From positions 20,826 to 84,825 of the forward strand of contig JAJRQO010000018.1 in assembly GCA_024280215.1 (NCBI GenBank): a stretch of DNA of 64,000 bases, written 5' to 3'. The DNA is from Candidatus Zixiibacteriota bacterium. GTDB lineage: Bacteria; Zixibacteria; MSB-5A5; GN15; FEB-12. Positions 7,810 to 16,699 of this stretch are shown in pieces (position 1 is the first letter of the stretch; every line of letters begins with the position of its first letter). A program made the translations under genes and the position numbers. The notes below the pieces were generated by a model. That model had not been told where the DNA came from and searched no databases. It saw only the letters and a list, made by a program, of their open reading frames with translations.

Positions 7810-10122
7810 TTACCACATTGCCCAAAATTCAACCCGAATTATTGATGCGATGCGATGAATTATTAAATTATACAAAGATGTCCTACCAATTTCAATTTTC
7901 GCATAGCCTGTCATTCCTTTGCGAAGTATATCATTTTTATTTTCAATAACGACAGAAACATTAAAAGATGCTTTGTCATTCGCATCAACAATCGCATCAC
8001 GAGGTATATGCACCACTTTACCCGAGAATACTTTTGTTGTATATGAACGTACTTTAATTTTAACCTCTTGGTTTAATTTTAGCAAATCAATATCAAAATC
8101 TGAGACAGGTACTAACACTTCAACAGAGCTATTATCTAAGACCGATAAAAATTGAGAGTTATTTTGATTTATCATTACCGTACCAGGTATGGTAGAAATT
8201 ATAGACTGGGCATCTTTTTGTGTTTGTAAAAATATAAGTTTTGCGTTTTGTTTTTCTATTTGAGAAAGTATGACTGCTTCTTCTTCAGGTTTAGGAGGAG
8301 ATTTCAAAAGCGAAAGTGTAGCTTTTTTATTTTGCAAGTCTGCTTTAGCAATTGCAGTTTCTGAAAATGCAGCTTCATACAAATCATTAGAAATAAGTTT
8401 TTTATCAACTAATTCTTTGAGACGTTTCTCATCACGAACTTTTTGTTCATGGACAGCTTTTGACGATGCAACGGCTGCTTCTGCTTCAAGGATTGCTTCT
8501 TTTTTCGGTGGTGATCTTAGAAGTGCTAAATCGGATTGGAGTTGTTCTAAAACAGAACCCTCTGAATCAATTTCTCTTGTGACTTGATTTGAGACAAGCA
8601 CCGCAAGAGTATCGCCGATAGCTATGTGTTGTCCATCACGCACATACGGGATTAAATCTAAGGAACCAAGTTCGAGTGATGCCATTTGTATATAGCTTGT
8701 TTTTAATTTGGATTCAGCTCCACCCTGTTGAAACTTTTTCTCAAGCAAACCGAGTTCATTCAAAAGCAATGAGTACTCAGCAATAGGTTCAATTTTTATT
8801 TCTCCAGAGACTCGTTGTTTCATCGGGACAAAAAACAAAACGATTATCAACAGAGCCATAACAACAATATAACTGACAAGACGAAATGGTTTTTTCATAA
8901 TATCCTTTAAATATTTAATATGCGTCACTAAACCGTTTGCTAATGCTTTGAAATTTTTTCGCATCGCAAACATCAAAAAGAGATATAGTAAAATTAAACC
9001 GATTGTACCCGTTTTTTCAAGCAAAAAGGAAGATAAAATAGAAAGAAAAAATATAATGATAAATAGTGTATATACAGCCGCTAAAGTAGCATAAATTACA
9101 TAAATACGTCGTTTTCTCTTGTCTACATCTATTTTTTCAATTGGCCAGCCAAGGACAATGCGTTTAAATAAGTTGCTGACATAATTAAATGACTTATCAC
9201 GTAAGTTAGGAATTTCTAAAAAGTCAGAAAGCAGGTAGTACCCGTCGAGTTTAATTAGTGGGTTTAAATTAAAAATTGCTGTGACCCATATAACTATAAC
9301 TAAAATTTGTGAAATTTCATGTATAAATGATCCCGGGATTGTTAAACGCCAAATAATCATCGTAAATGCGAGTAGAATTATTTCAGAATATGGCCCCGCC
9401 CATGTAACTGCTAAACGGTGACTTTTTTTCTTGAACAACCAAGCATCAGAAATATCACAATAAAAACAGGGTTGGAAGTACATCAACAAAAACCCAAATT
9501 CGTTGACCTCTCCTCCGTATATACGACACATTATCGAATGAGCAAATTCATGTATGACAATCAAAACAAAAAATGCTGTCATGACTGTTACAATTGCACT
9601 TGCTGAATATAAATCAAAAAGAGAAACCGCAAAATTAGTATAGTTGTTAGCAAAAAGAATCAATCCAAAAGAGATAAAAAGAAACTGTAGAAATAAACCA
9701 ATTGGAGAATGAAAAGGTTTATATATTTTAGTACAGACATCCAAAGTTTTGCCAGGCTTGAACGCTTTGAATTTAATGAATAAGAGTTTTGAGAAAAGTG
9801 ATTTTCTTTTTTCATTACCGTAACTCTTTCGAGTTGTCGCTTGTTCGGAACGACTGTTCTCTAAGAAATATTGTGACTCTAACAGCTCAACAAATTGCAG
9901 TACTGCCTTTGCGTCGATATTTGCATTAAATTTTTGACGAAATTTTTGTGCGATAGCATCGTATGATGTCACCCCATCAAGTTGTGATATTAACCAAAAC
10001 TCTGGAGCACGAAGCCTGAAATAATTTCCACGAATAGGGTCTTTGATATTAACAACATCGACTCCATCAACGACTGCATCGGACGTTACTAAATCATTCC
10101 GTAATTTAGCATAAGTTTCCAT
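7810..10122 (-). CDS. PqqD-like / M50 metalloprotease / HlyD-adaptor fusion protein
   Basis: A 770-residue protein. Residues 1-90 resemble PqqD-like peptide-binding domains (KDPIRGNYFRLRAPEFWLISQLDG). A membrane M50 protease follows, with zinc motif HEFAH at 191-195 and the third-ligand motif NPLIKLDGYY at about 287-296, among several hydrophobic helices. After a further membrane helix near 420-440, the C-terminal 330 residues are HlyD-like: lipoyl/barrel strands, a coiled coil at about 540-650 and a beta-barrel ending (KVRSY..FSGKVVHIP..KGMTGYAKIEIG). The architecture resembles peptide zinc metalloproteases such as YydH. It probably binds a short peptide, cleaves it in the membrane and passes it to an exporter. 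No ABC or RND pump gene is present here. The ClC gene lies 51 bases upstream on the same strand, and a 24-codon gene lies 216 bases downstream. Confidence 0.85.
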   Translation of the reverse strand: METYAKLRNDLVTSDAVVDGVDVVNIKDPIRGNYFRLRAPEFWLISQLDGVTSYDAIAQKFRQKFNANIDAKAVLQFVELLESQYFLENSRSEQATTRKSYGNEKRKSLFSKLLFIKFKAFKPGKTLDVCTKIYKPFHSPIGLFLQFLFISFGLILFANNYTNFAVSLFDLYSASAIVTVMTAFFVLIVIHEFAHSIMCRIYGGEVNEFGFLLMYFQPCFYCDISDAWLFKKKSHRLAVTWAGPYSEIILLAFTMIIWRLTIPGSFIHEISQILVIVIWVTAIFNLNPLIKLDGYYLLSDFLEIPNLRDKSFNYVSNLFKRIVLGWPIEKIDVDKRKRRIYVIYATLAAVYTLFIIIFFLSILSSFLLEKTGTIGLILLYLFLMFAMRKNFKALANGLVTHIKYLKDIMKKPFRLVSYIVVMALLIIVLFFVPMKQRVSGEIKIEPIAEYSLLLNELGLLEKKFQQGGAESKLKTSYIQMASLELGSLDLIPYVRDGQHIAIGDTLAVLVSNQVTREIDSEGSVLEQLQSDLALLRSPPKKEAILEAEAAVASSKAVHEQKVRDEKRLKELVDKKLISNDLYEAAFSETAIAKADLQNKKATLSLLKSPPKPEEEAVILSQIEKQNAKLIFLQTQKDAQSIISTIPGTVMINQNNSQFLSVLDNSSVEVLVPVSDFDIDLLKLNQEVKIKVRSYTTKVFSGKVVHIPRDAIVDANDKASFNVSVVIENKNDILRKGMTGYAKIEIGRTSLYNLIIHRIASIIRVEFWAMW

Positions 10123-10173
10123 CTGTTAAATGTACAAATATTTTTATAGATGAGCAACAGATGAGAAGTTTTG

Positions 10174-11925
10174 TTATTTTCTGAGAGTTTCAATCAATTG
10201 ACGATTGTAGTATGCAATGAGTGCTTCTTTGCGAATAACACCGATGACTTTATTGGATTCATATTCATTGACCACAGGAAGCATTTTGAGATCTTTGAGA
10301 TTAAAAAGCTTGTATGCTTTTTCTAAGTCATCATCAAAATAGAGCAGATCAGTATGTGGCTTCAATAAATCCTGAGCTATGACTAAATAATCAAGCGAAT
10401 GTTGAGATAAGACCGAACGAATATCCTGAAATGAAATCACACCCTTTAGAATCCCTTTATCATCCTGTACAACAAAATATGATTCGTTTGTGTTTTCTAT
10501 CTTTTTAAATATTTCGGCAAGAGGTGTAGATGGATGCAATGAAACAAAATTTTCATTCATAATTTCACGGACTTCGTGAGATTTGAGTACATTGATATCT
10601 TTACCTCCACGTATATCAATACCCCGTTTTGCTAATTTAATAGTGTAGATTGAATGTTCAAAAAGTTTTCCAGCAACTAAAGCAGAGATAACAACAGTCA
10701 GCATAAGTGGTAGAATAATCCGATAGTCAGTTGTCATTTCAAAGATAATAAGCATCGCGGTCATAGGTGCGTGGGTTGTTGCTGCGACCATGCCCGCCAT
10801 ACCGACTAACGCATAAGCACCAGGTGATGCTGTTACACCTGGGAAAAGATAACTTACTAAATATCCATAAGCTCCACCTGCAACAGCTCCCATAAACAGA
10901 GATGGTGCGAAAATACCTCCAGAGTTACCAGAACCAAGCGTTAAACAGGTCGCAAGCATTTTTAGAAAGACTAAGACAAGAAGTAGTGTAACACCAATTT
11001 CACCATAAAGAGTTAGTTTGATAGTTTCGTAGCCATCAGCTAAAACCTGAGGATAAAAAATTGCGAGACACCCTAAAAGTAAGCCACCAATAGCTGGTTT
11101 AATATATGGAGAAATTTTGAGATCATCAAAAAAGTCTTCGATATAATCTAATATCCAAGTAAACGAAACTCCATATCCACCAATAATAACTCCCATAACA
11201 ATATAAAGTGGAATTTCCCAAGCAGAGACTAAGGCATAACTTGGGATATCAAATGCGGGGTGATTACCCATTATCGACCGAGTTACCACAGATGCCACCA
11301 CCGAAGATATAATAACAGGTGAAAATGTCTTTATTGCAAAGTCACCTAAAATAATTTCAAGAGAAAAAATAACCCCCGCAATAGGAGCATTAAAGACTGA
11401 TGTAATTCCCGCGGCAGCACCGCACCCGACCAAAATTTTGACACGGTCACCAGACATGCGAAACATCTGTCCGATTGTCGAACCAATAGCTGAACCGATT
11501 TGAACAATAGGTCCTTCACGACCAGCTGAACCACCAGAGCCAATACAAATAGCCGATGCAATAGTCTTAGCAATCGCAACACGGGGGCGTATAATACCAC
11601 CTAGACGAGCGACAGCGTTCATAACTTCAGGTACACCATGCCCTTTGGCTTCTTTGGCAAATTTATAAACTATTGGACCAACAATCAAGCCCCCTAACAT
11701 AGGAATAAGTGGAAACCAATATTTAAAGCCTCTCTCACCTACGGTTTCAGTCAAAAATTCATCAGTCATCCCGAAGAAGAGTGAGTTAAAATACTCAATA
11801 AGACGAATAAACCCGACAGCACCAAGCGATGTTGCCAATCCAACGACAACAGCGAGAATAATAAGAACATTGGTTCCCGAGAGTTGAAACTTTTTTATAA
11901 ATTTATCAATTTTGGGCATATTCAT
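10174..11925 (-). CDS. ClC-family chloride channel/antiporter with CBS pair
   Basis: A 583-residue membrane protein. ClC signatures are GHGVPEV (95-101), GSGGSAGREGP with gating Glu137, FNAPIAGVIFSLE (178-190) and GSGNSGGIFAPSLFMGA. The position equivalent to the internal proton glutamate of E. coli ClC (Glu203) appears to be Ile191, so it may be a channel or use another proton path; that alignment is by eye. A CBS domain pair occupies about 450-575, as in nucleotide-regulated ClCs. It is divergent from the FAD oxidoreductase gene and upstream of the M50/HlyD fusion. The ATG at 11925 lacks an evident Shine-Dalgarno. Confidence 0.92.
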   Translation of the reverse strand: MNMPKIDKFIKKFQLSGTNVLIILAVVVGLATSLGAVGFIRLIEYFNSLFFGMTDEFLTETVGERGFKYWFPLIPMLGGLIVGPIVYKFAKEAKGHGVPEVMNAVARLGGIIRPRVAIAKTIASAICIGSGGSAGREGPIVQIGSAIGSTIGQMFRMSGDRVKILVGCGAAAGITSVFNAPIAGVIFSLEIILGDFAIKTFSPVIISSVVASVVTRSIMGNHPAFDIPSYALVSAWEIPLYIVMGVIIGGYGVSFTWILDYIEDFFDDLKISPYIKPAIGGLLLGCLAIFYPQVLADGYETIKLTLYGEIGVTLLLVLVFLKMLATCLTLGSGNSGGIFAPSLFMGAVAGGAYGYLVSYLFPGVTASPGAYALVGMAGMVAATTHAPMTAMLIIFEMTTDYRIILPLMLTVVISALVAGKLFEHSIYTIKLAKRGIDIRGGKDINVLKSHEVREIMNENFVSLHPSTPLAEIFKKIENTNESYFVVQDDKGILKGVISFQDIRSVLSQHSLDYLVIAQDLLKPHTDLLYFDDDLEKAYKLFNLKDLKMLPVVNEYESNKVIGVIRKEALIAYYNRQLIETLRK

Positions 11926-12106
11926 AATGAGAGCAATCTATATTTTTTTAGCAGTTTCACAAGGGAAAAGATGTAGAATTTGATAATAAAATAAACATAA
12001 TCAGCACTCCAAATTGGCTTGACTTTATCTGCTATTTGTGTAATTTCTTTCAAGTGGATTAAATCACTTCATTGAAGTATAAACTGATTATTTTGGAGTT
12101 ATAGAT

Positions 12107-13255
12107 ATGCAAAAGTCAGCCGATGCGGTTATAATTGGTGGTGGGATTATAGGATTAGCAGTTGCGTTTTATCTCACAAAAGCAAATTATGGTAAAATTC
12201 TATTAGTTGAAAAAGAAGCTCTTTTTGGTACTGGGGCAACCGCAAAAGCAGCAGGTGGTATTAGAGCTCAGTTTACGACAAAAGAAAATATAGAAATGTC
12301 GATGCTTTCTGAAAAACTATTCTGTTCTTTTAAAGAAGATACAGGTCACGAAGCATTGTTTGACCAAGTCGGTTATATGTTTTTAATCAAAGATGACAAA
12401 GATGCGGAGATTTTTCAGAAAAGCTACGAACTTCAAAAATCACTTGGTTTAAAAATCTTAAAATTAAAACCTGAAGAAATAGCTCAGTATGCTCCTCATG
12501 TTTCAATCGAAGGAGTCCAGTTTGCGATGTTCTGCCCCGATGATGGCTTGGGTGATCCTCATGAATTTTTAACAGGTTATGAAAAAGCAGCTCGCAAAGC
12601 TGGTTTAGAAATCGCATTTGATACTGAAGTCACCTCTATCGAACAAGTCGATGGTAAAATTACAAAAGTAATTACCTCGCAAGGTGACATCGAAACTTCG
12701 ATGGTTATCAATTGTGCGGGACCATTTGCCAAAGAAATTGGCTCCATGGTTGGTGCTAACGTAAAAGTTGAACCTGTTCGCAGGCAGATTGTCACGACTG
12801 GTGAACTTTCATTTATCGAGCCTTTCTTCCCAATGGTTGTAGATGTATCTTCTGGATTATATTGTCATAAAGAATCCAAAGGAATGCTTTTGGGATGGGC
12901 TGACAAAAATGTCAAGGCATCATATGATATTTCTATCGACCCAGATTATACCGACAATATTTTAGAACGTGCTTTGGAACTTATCCCGCAACTTGATGAA
13001 GCTGAGATTGGCAACGAATGGGCTGGCTTATACGAAGTGACCCCTGACCATCGGGCAATCATCGGATTTGAACCTACTGTTCAGGGAATGTTTCATGTAA
13101 CAGGATTTTCAGGTCATGGATTCATGCACGCACCAGCGGCAGGACTTGTGACGGCGGAGATATTAACTGGCAAAAAACCATCTATAGATATTTCGGAATA
13201 TGCACCTGACCGTTTTAAAGAAGGTCAGCTAATAAAAGAAACAAATGTAATTTAA
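12107..13255 (+). CDS. FAD-dependent oxidoreductase, DAO/sarcosine-oxidase-beta type
   Basis: A 382-residue protein with an N-terminal Rossmann dinucleotide motif (VIIGGGIIGLAVAFYL, about 8-23), a GATAKAAGGIRAQF segment and a C-terminal GFSGHGFMHAPAAG loop, all typical of the D-amino-acid oxidase/glycine oxidase/sarcosine oxidase beta family. It likely oxidises an N-substituted amino acid or similar substrate; the exact substrate cannot be read. TTTTGGAG upstream of the ATG is a good Shine-Dalgarno. No partner subunits (sarcosine oxidase alpha, gamma or delta) are adjacent, so it may act alone or with proteins encoded elsewhere. Confidence 0.85.
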   Translation: MQKSADAVIIGGGIIGLAVAFYLTKANYGKILLVEKEALFGTGATAKAAGGIRAQFTTKENIEMSMLSEKLFCSFKEDTGHEALFDQVGYMFLIKDDKDAEIFQKSYELQKSLGLKILKLKPEEIAQYAPHVSIEGVQFAMFCPDDGLGDPHEFLTGYEKAARKAGLEIAFDTEVTSIEQVDGKITKVITSQGDIETSMVINCAGPFAKEIGSMVGANVKVEPVRRQIVTTGELSFIEPFFPMVVDVSSGLYCHKESKGMLLGWADKNVKASYDISIDPDYTDNILERALELIPQLDEAEIGNEWAGLYEVTPDHRAIIGFEPTVQGMFHVTGFSGHGFMHAPAAGLVTAEILTGKKPSIDISEYAPDRFKEGQLIKETNVI

Positions 13256-13267
13256 TAATATGTAGGG

Positions 13268-13293
13268 GTTCTGTTTGTATATATAAACAGAAC
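13268..13293. other. Hairpin between the FAD oxidoreductase and exported-protein genes
   Basis: A perfect 9-bp inverted repeat, GTTCTGTTT (13268-13276) with AAACAGAAC (13285-13293), has an 8-base A/T loop. It lies 12 bases after the stop and 19 before the next ATG. Without a T tract it is not a canonical terminator; it may be an operator or a processing/stability element. Confidence 0.45.
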
Positions 13294-13312
13294 ATAATTA
13301 TTCGGGAGTACT

Positions 13313-14038
13313 ATGAAAAAACTTTTACAAATCTGTGCAATTTTCATTATTGCGATTTCATCAAGTTTTGCTGGGGAATCATCATGTCCAGCAGATCGTG
13401 CGTCAGCAATCGGTTACAATCCATTTGGAGATTTCCATCACGTGATGGCACCTGTCTGGCATACTGCTTGGGCGGAAAAAGATTTCAAGACATTACTTGA
13501 AGCAGGTCCAAAATTCGAAAAACTTTTTGTTCCTATTTCTACTATGAAATCAAAGTTAAAATCAAAAAAACGTAATGAAACTTTCATCAAAAACCGTGAA
13601 GCATTTGCTTTAGCGGTGAAATCATTTGCTGATGCGTGTAAATCTGGTGACAAGGAAAAGGCGTATGAATTGATGCCTGACTTGCATGATTCATTTGAAA
13701 TGGCAGCATCGTCGTTGTTGCCTCTACACTATCCTGAGTTTGACGGTTTTGTTATTTCATTCAATCTTCTCAATGAAAATCATATTCCAACAAACAACAT
13801 AGATGGAATCAATGGCACCGTTGAGACATTAATAGCAAAACTTGATGGTTTAAATGAAAAGACTATCCCTACCGAGTTAGATGATGTCAAAGATGATATG
13901 TTGAAAGAATTTGACGAAATTAAAAAGATAGTAACTCTTTTAAAAGAATGTTGTGATAAAAAAGAGATGGGGAAATTAGCAACTCACGCCAATGAACTAT
14001 CGACGCTTTTGGATCAGTTTGTTTTGAAATTTATTTAG
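13313..14038 (+). CDS. Exported helical protein of unknown function
   Basis: A 241-residue protein with a clear signal peptide (MKKLLQICAIFIIAISSSFAG) after a GGGAG Shine-Dalgarno. The mature protein is predicted mainly helical, with a conserved-looking N-terminal segment GYNPFGDFHHVMAPVWHTAW, then a charged helix pair and a C-terminal helix containing CC. The helical pattern is reminiscent of cytochrome c-prime-like four-helix bundles, but there is no CXXCH haem motif. The two adjacent histidines could bind a metal. It probably resides in the periplasm. I do not recognise the family. Confidence 0.6.
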   Translation: MKKLLQICAIFIIAISSSFAGESSCPADRASAIGYNPFGDFHHVMAPVWHTAWAEKDFKTLLEAGPKFEKLFVPISTMKSKLKSKKRNETFIKNREAFALAVKSFADACKSGDKEKAYELMPDLHDSFEMAASSLLPLHYPEFDGFVISFNLLNENHIPTNNIDGINGTVETLIAKLDGLNEKTIPTELDDVKDDMLKEFDEIKKIVTLLKECCDKKEMGKLATHANELSTLLDQFVLKFI

Positions 14039-14054
14039 TTAAGTAGTATACAAT

Positions 14055-14816
14055 TTAAGAATCAGAGTCGGCATCATCATTGATATCAATCATTTTGGTG
14101 CCGTCACTGTATTGAATAGTTTTTGGGGAGGTCATTCGCATAAGTTTTTGTGTCACATTATTTATTTTCAATGCCGATTCTTCAATCGCCTTTAATTTGT
14201 CAATAGTTCCCTCATCAAGATTTTCTTTTTTCATCAGTAGCAACTGTATGTTACCGATAATTGCTTGAAGCGGATTATTGACTTCATGGTTGACTGTTAC
14301 AGCAGTTTCTAAGACAGCAGTCAGTCTCTCTTTTTCAATAATTTCTTTTTGAGACTCTGTCGATCCATCAAGGTTTGCGGCAGTATAGTGCAGAGCTAAC
14401 ATTGCAGAAAGAGTTTCCAAAAAGAGGTCATCAGTTATGACAGAACTCTCTCCATTTTGAATACCAATAACTGCCCCAAAGACATTTTTGCTAAACATGA
14501 GTGGAAGGGTAAATGAATGAAACGGCTCATCTCCACCAAAAGACATATATGCCGAAACTAACTGTTGATTTTTACGAAGATTATCAAAAAGATTATTTTC
14601 AATATCAGTCAATCTTGTTTGCATAAGAGGAGTCTCGGCATGAGAAACAGTCAAAGAAATATTCTGTTCATTATCCCAAAGATACAATGATGCCGCTTGA
14701 AGTTCAACATAACTACAAGTCATCTCAAGAGCTTTTTTTGCGGCGTCATTAATATTGCCACCTTTTTTCGCAAAAAGAGCAAGATCGCTAATAATTTTAA
14801 ATTTGTCTATCTTCAT
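14055..14816 (-). CDS. GAF protein with histidine-kinase DHp helix but no ATPase domain
   Basis: The ATG at 14816 (253 residues) is preferred. A TTG at 15026 would add 70 residues of poor composition and run into the purF promoter. A GAF-like domain occupies about 10-140 (AASLYLWDNE, FTLPLMFSKNVFGAVIGI). A DHp helix follows, with H box TVNHEVNNPLQAIIGN (His177) and its second helix (KINNVTQKLMRM). The protein then ends in an acidic tail (NDDADSDS). The catalytic HATPase domain (N, G1 and G2 boxes) is absent, so it cannot autophosphorylate by itself. It may be a phosphotransfer partner or dimerising modulator. It is convergent with the exported-protein gene. Confidence 0.7.
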   Translation of the reverse strand: MKIDKFKIISDLALFAKKGGNINDAAKKALEMTCSYVELQAASLYLWDNEQNISLTVSHAETPLMQTRLTDIENNLFDNLRKNQQLVSAYMSFGGDEPFHSFTLPLMFSKNVFGAVIGIQNGESSVITDDLFLETLSAMLALHYTAANLDGSTESQKEIIEKERLTAVLETAVTVNHEVNNPLQAIIGNIQLLLMKKENLDEGTIDKLKAIEESALKINNVTQKLMRMTSPKTIQYSDGTKMIDINDDADSDS

Positions 14817-15047
14817 ATTTCCCAAGTTGTAGATTATCTGTCTATATAACCATTGAGCAAAACAGATGCCTTTTATAAATTTATTCTGCTCAGATTGATT
14901 TCGAGAGCTATATGTCTTGAAATCATTATATCGCAGTAGTTTAGAAATCCTTGTACCTGTGCAGTAAATGAACAACAGCAGAAGACTCTGTAATATAATG
15001 CATTTTTCTACAAAAGACAGGTGCAAAGAATATTCTTATTATACTGT

Positions 15048-15076
15048 TTGACAATCCCGTACCATTAGAGTAGATT
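15048..15076 (+). promoter_or_regulatory. Sigma70-like promoter of purF
   Basis: TTGACA (15048-15053), a 17-base spacer and TAGATT (15071-15076) lie 30 bases before the purF ATG, predicting a start site near 15083 and a short leader with a GAGG ribosome-binding site. Confidence 0.65.
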
Positions 15077-15105
15077 GCCACTTCTATTTTTATGAGGTAA
15101 AGAAA

Positions 15106-16512
15106 ATGTTAGAAGAAGTAATACATGATCAGTGCGGTATATTTTCAGTTTTTAACAACAATGAAGCCGCCGATTTAACATATTTTGGACTGTATGCACT
15201 CCAGCATCGAGGTCAGGAATCTGCGGGAATTGTTACATCTGATGAGGGTAAATTTCATCTCCACAAAGGGATGGGTGAGGTCTCGGAAGTCTTTGGTGAC
15301 AAGTCTAACCTAAAACGTTTAAGCGGTAAAATGGCTGTCGGTCATACTCGCTATAGTACCAGCGGGGCTTCATCGATTATCAATATCCAACCATTCATTA
15401 TTACTAATCGAAATGAACAACTTGCTTTAGCTCATAATGGAAATCTAACCAACGCCTATGAACTTAGACAAAAATTAGATGCTGCTGGTTCGATTTTTCA
15501 AACAACCTCTGACTCTGAAATAATTTTACATCTTATAGCTCGTTCAAAAAAGAAAACTCGTATCGAGCGGATTTCATCGGCTTTAAAAACAGTCAAAGGT
15601 GCCTATTCATTAGTCTTTCTCACTGAAAATTCACTTATTGCGACAAGAGACCCTAATGGATTTAAGCCTCTTTGTATTGGAAAGTTAGATGATTCATATT
15701 TCGTAACATCAGAAACTTGTGCCTTGGATATTATCGGTGCTGAGTATGTTCGGGATGTAGAACCTGGTGAATTGATTGAGATAAACGAAAAAGGTATTAC
15801 TTCTCATTTCCCTCATCCAAAGTCTTTAATAAAACCGTCATTTTGCATTTTTGAATTTATATATTTTGCTCGCCCTGACTCAAGAATTTTTGGAGAAAAT
15901 GTTGATAAAGTCCGCCGTCGTTTAGGACGACAACTTGCCAAAGAACATCCTGTCGATGCAGATATCGTTATAGGAATCCCAGATTCTGCTAATACGGCAA
16001 CTTTAGGTTATTCAGAAGAGTCTGGTATTCGTTTTGAAATCGGATTGATTCGGAATCATTATGTCGGTCGTACATTTATAGACCCTCGACAAAAGATTCG
16101 AGACTTAGATGTTAAAGTAAAGTTTAATCCTGTTAAAGGTGTCATTGAGGGTAAACGAGTTATTATTGTTGATGACTCGATAGTCCGTGGGACTACTTGT
16201 AAAAAACTGGTTAAATTGGTTCGAGATGCTGGTGCTAAAGAAGTCCATTTTCGGGTTTCCTCTCCCCCAATCATCTCCCCTTGCTTCTTTGGAATTGATA
16301 TGCCGACTACCGATGAACTTATCGGAGCAAACCATTCAGTTGAAGAGATAGAAAAAATGCTCGGTGTTGATTCATTACGTTATTTGTCTCTTGAGGGCAT
16401 GGTTTCGATGCCATCATTGCCAAACAAGACATTTTGTTCTGGCTGCTTTACAGGTAAATATCCGCTAAAGACCCCTCTGGGTAACGGAAACAAACGACTT
16501 ACAAAAATATAG
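15106..16512 (+). CDS. purF: Amidophosphoribosyltransferase
   Basis: A 468-residue enzyme of the first committed step of purine synthesis (PRPP + glutamine to 5-phosphoribosylamine). The Ntn-type glutamine amidotransferase starts at Cys10 (HDQCGIFSVF), implying removal of a nine-residue propeptide. GLYALQHRGQESAG and the RYSTSG loop follow. The C-terminal phosphoribosyltransferase domain has the PRPP loop VIIVDDSIVRGTT. Cysteines in FCIFEF, SPCFFG and FCSGCF suggest the Fe-S cluster of the Bacillus-type enzyme. A GAGG ribosome-binding site and a consensus-like promoter precede it. No other pur genes adjoin it. Confidence 0.97.
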   Translation: MLEEVIHDQCGIFSVFNNNEAADLTYFGLYALQHRGQESAGIVTSDEGKFHLHKGMGEVSEVFGDKSNLKRLSGKMAVGHTRYSTSGASSIINIQPFIITNRNEQLALAHNGNLTNAYELRQKLDAAGSIFQTTSDSEIILHLIARSKKKTRIERISSALKTVKGAYSLVFLTENSLIATRDPNGFKPLCIGKLDDSYFVTSETCALDIIGAEYVRDVEPGELIEINEKGITSHFPHPKSLIKPSFCIFEFIYFARPDSRIFGENVDKVRRRLGRQLAKEHPVDADIVIGIPDSANTATLGYSEESGIRFEIGLIRNHYVGRTFIDPRQKIRDLDVKVKFNPVKGVIEGKRVIIVDDSIVRGTTCKKLVKLVRDAGAKEVHFRVSSPPIISPCFFGIDMPTTDELIGANHSVEEIEKMLGVDSLRYLSLEGMVSMPSLPNKTFCSGCFTGKYPLKTPLGNGNKRLTKI

Positions 16513-16603
16513 TCAGCTACCTATTTCATCAGATTTATCTGCCGATAATCGTATACATAGTACGGGTTTATCCTAATTTGACGATTCGGCATTTTTTGCC
16601 TGT

Positions 16604-16631
16604 TTGACAATTACTGTCAGAACAGTATATT
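16604..16631 (+). promoter_or_regulatory. Sigma70-like promoter of the subtilase gene
   Basis: TTGACA (16604-16609), a 16-base spacer and TATATT (16626-16631) predict a start near 16638. The TTG of the -35 box is in frame with the subtilase, but this layout argues against its use as a start codon. The spacer holds a small palindrome, CTGT-CAGA-ACAG. Confidence 0.6.
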
Positions 16632-16699
16632 GTAATATACTACCGCCTTTTACAAACCTGTTAGAGTATCAGATAAGAACATTCGGAGAAAAGATTCAG

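Noticed and set aside
8270..8587. Open frame opposite the HlyD coiled coil
   Set aside because: It is an antisense shadow of a serine- and lysine-rich coiled coil, with no ribosome-binding site and no recognisable domain.
14817..15026. Seventy-residue N-terminal extension of the GAF/DHp protein
   Set aside because: It starts with TTG, has no ribosome-binding site and reaches into the purF promoter region; ATG 14816 begins a clean GAF domain.
16604..16699. Upstream extension of the subtilase from TTG 16604
   Set aside because: The TTG is part of a TTGACA -35 box, and the extension places the signal peptide 32 residues inside the protein.
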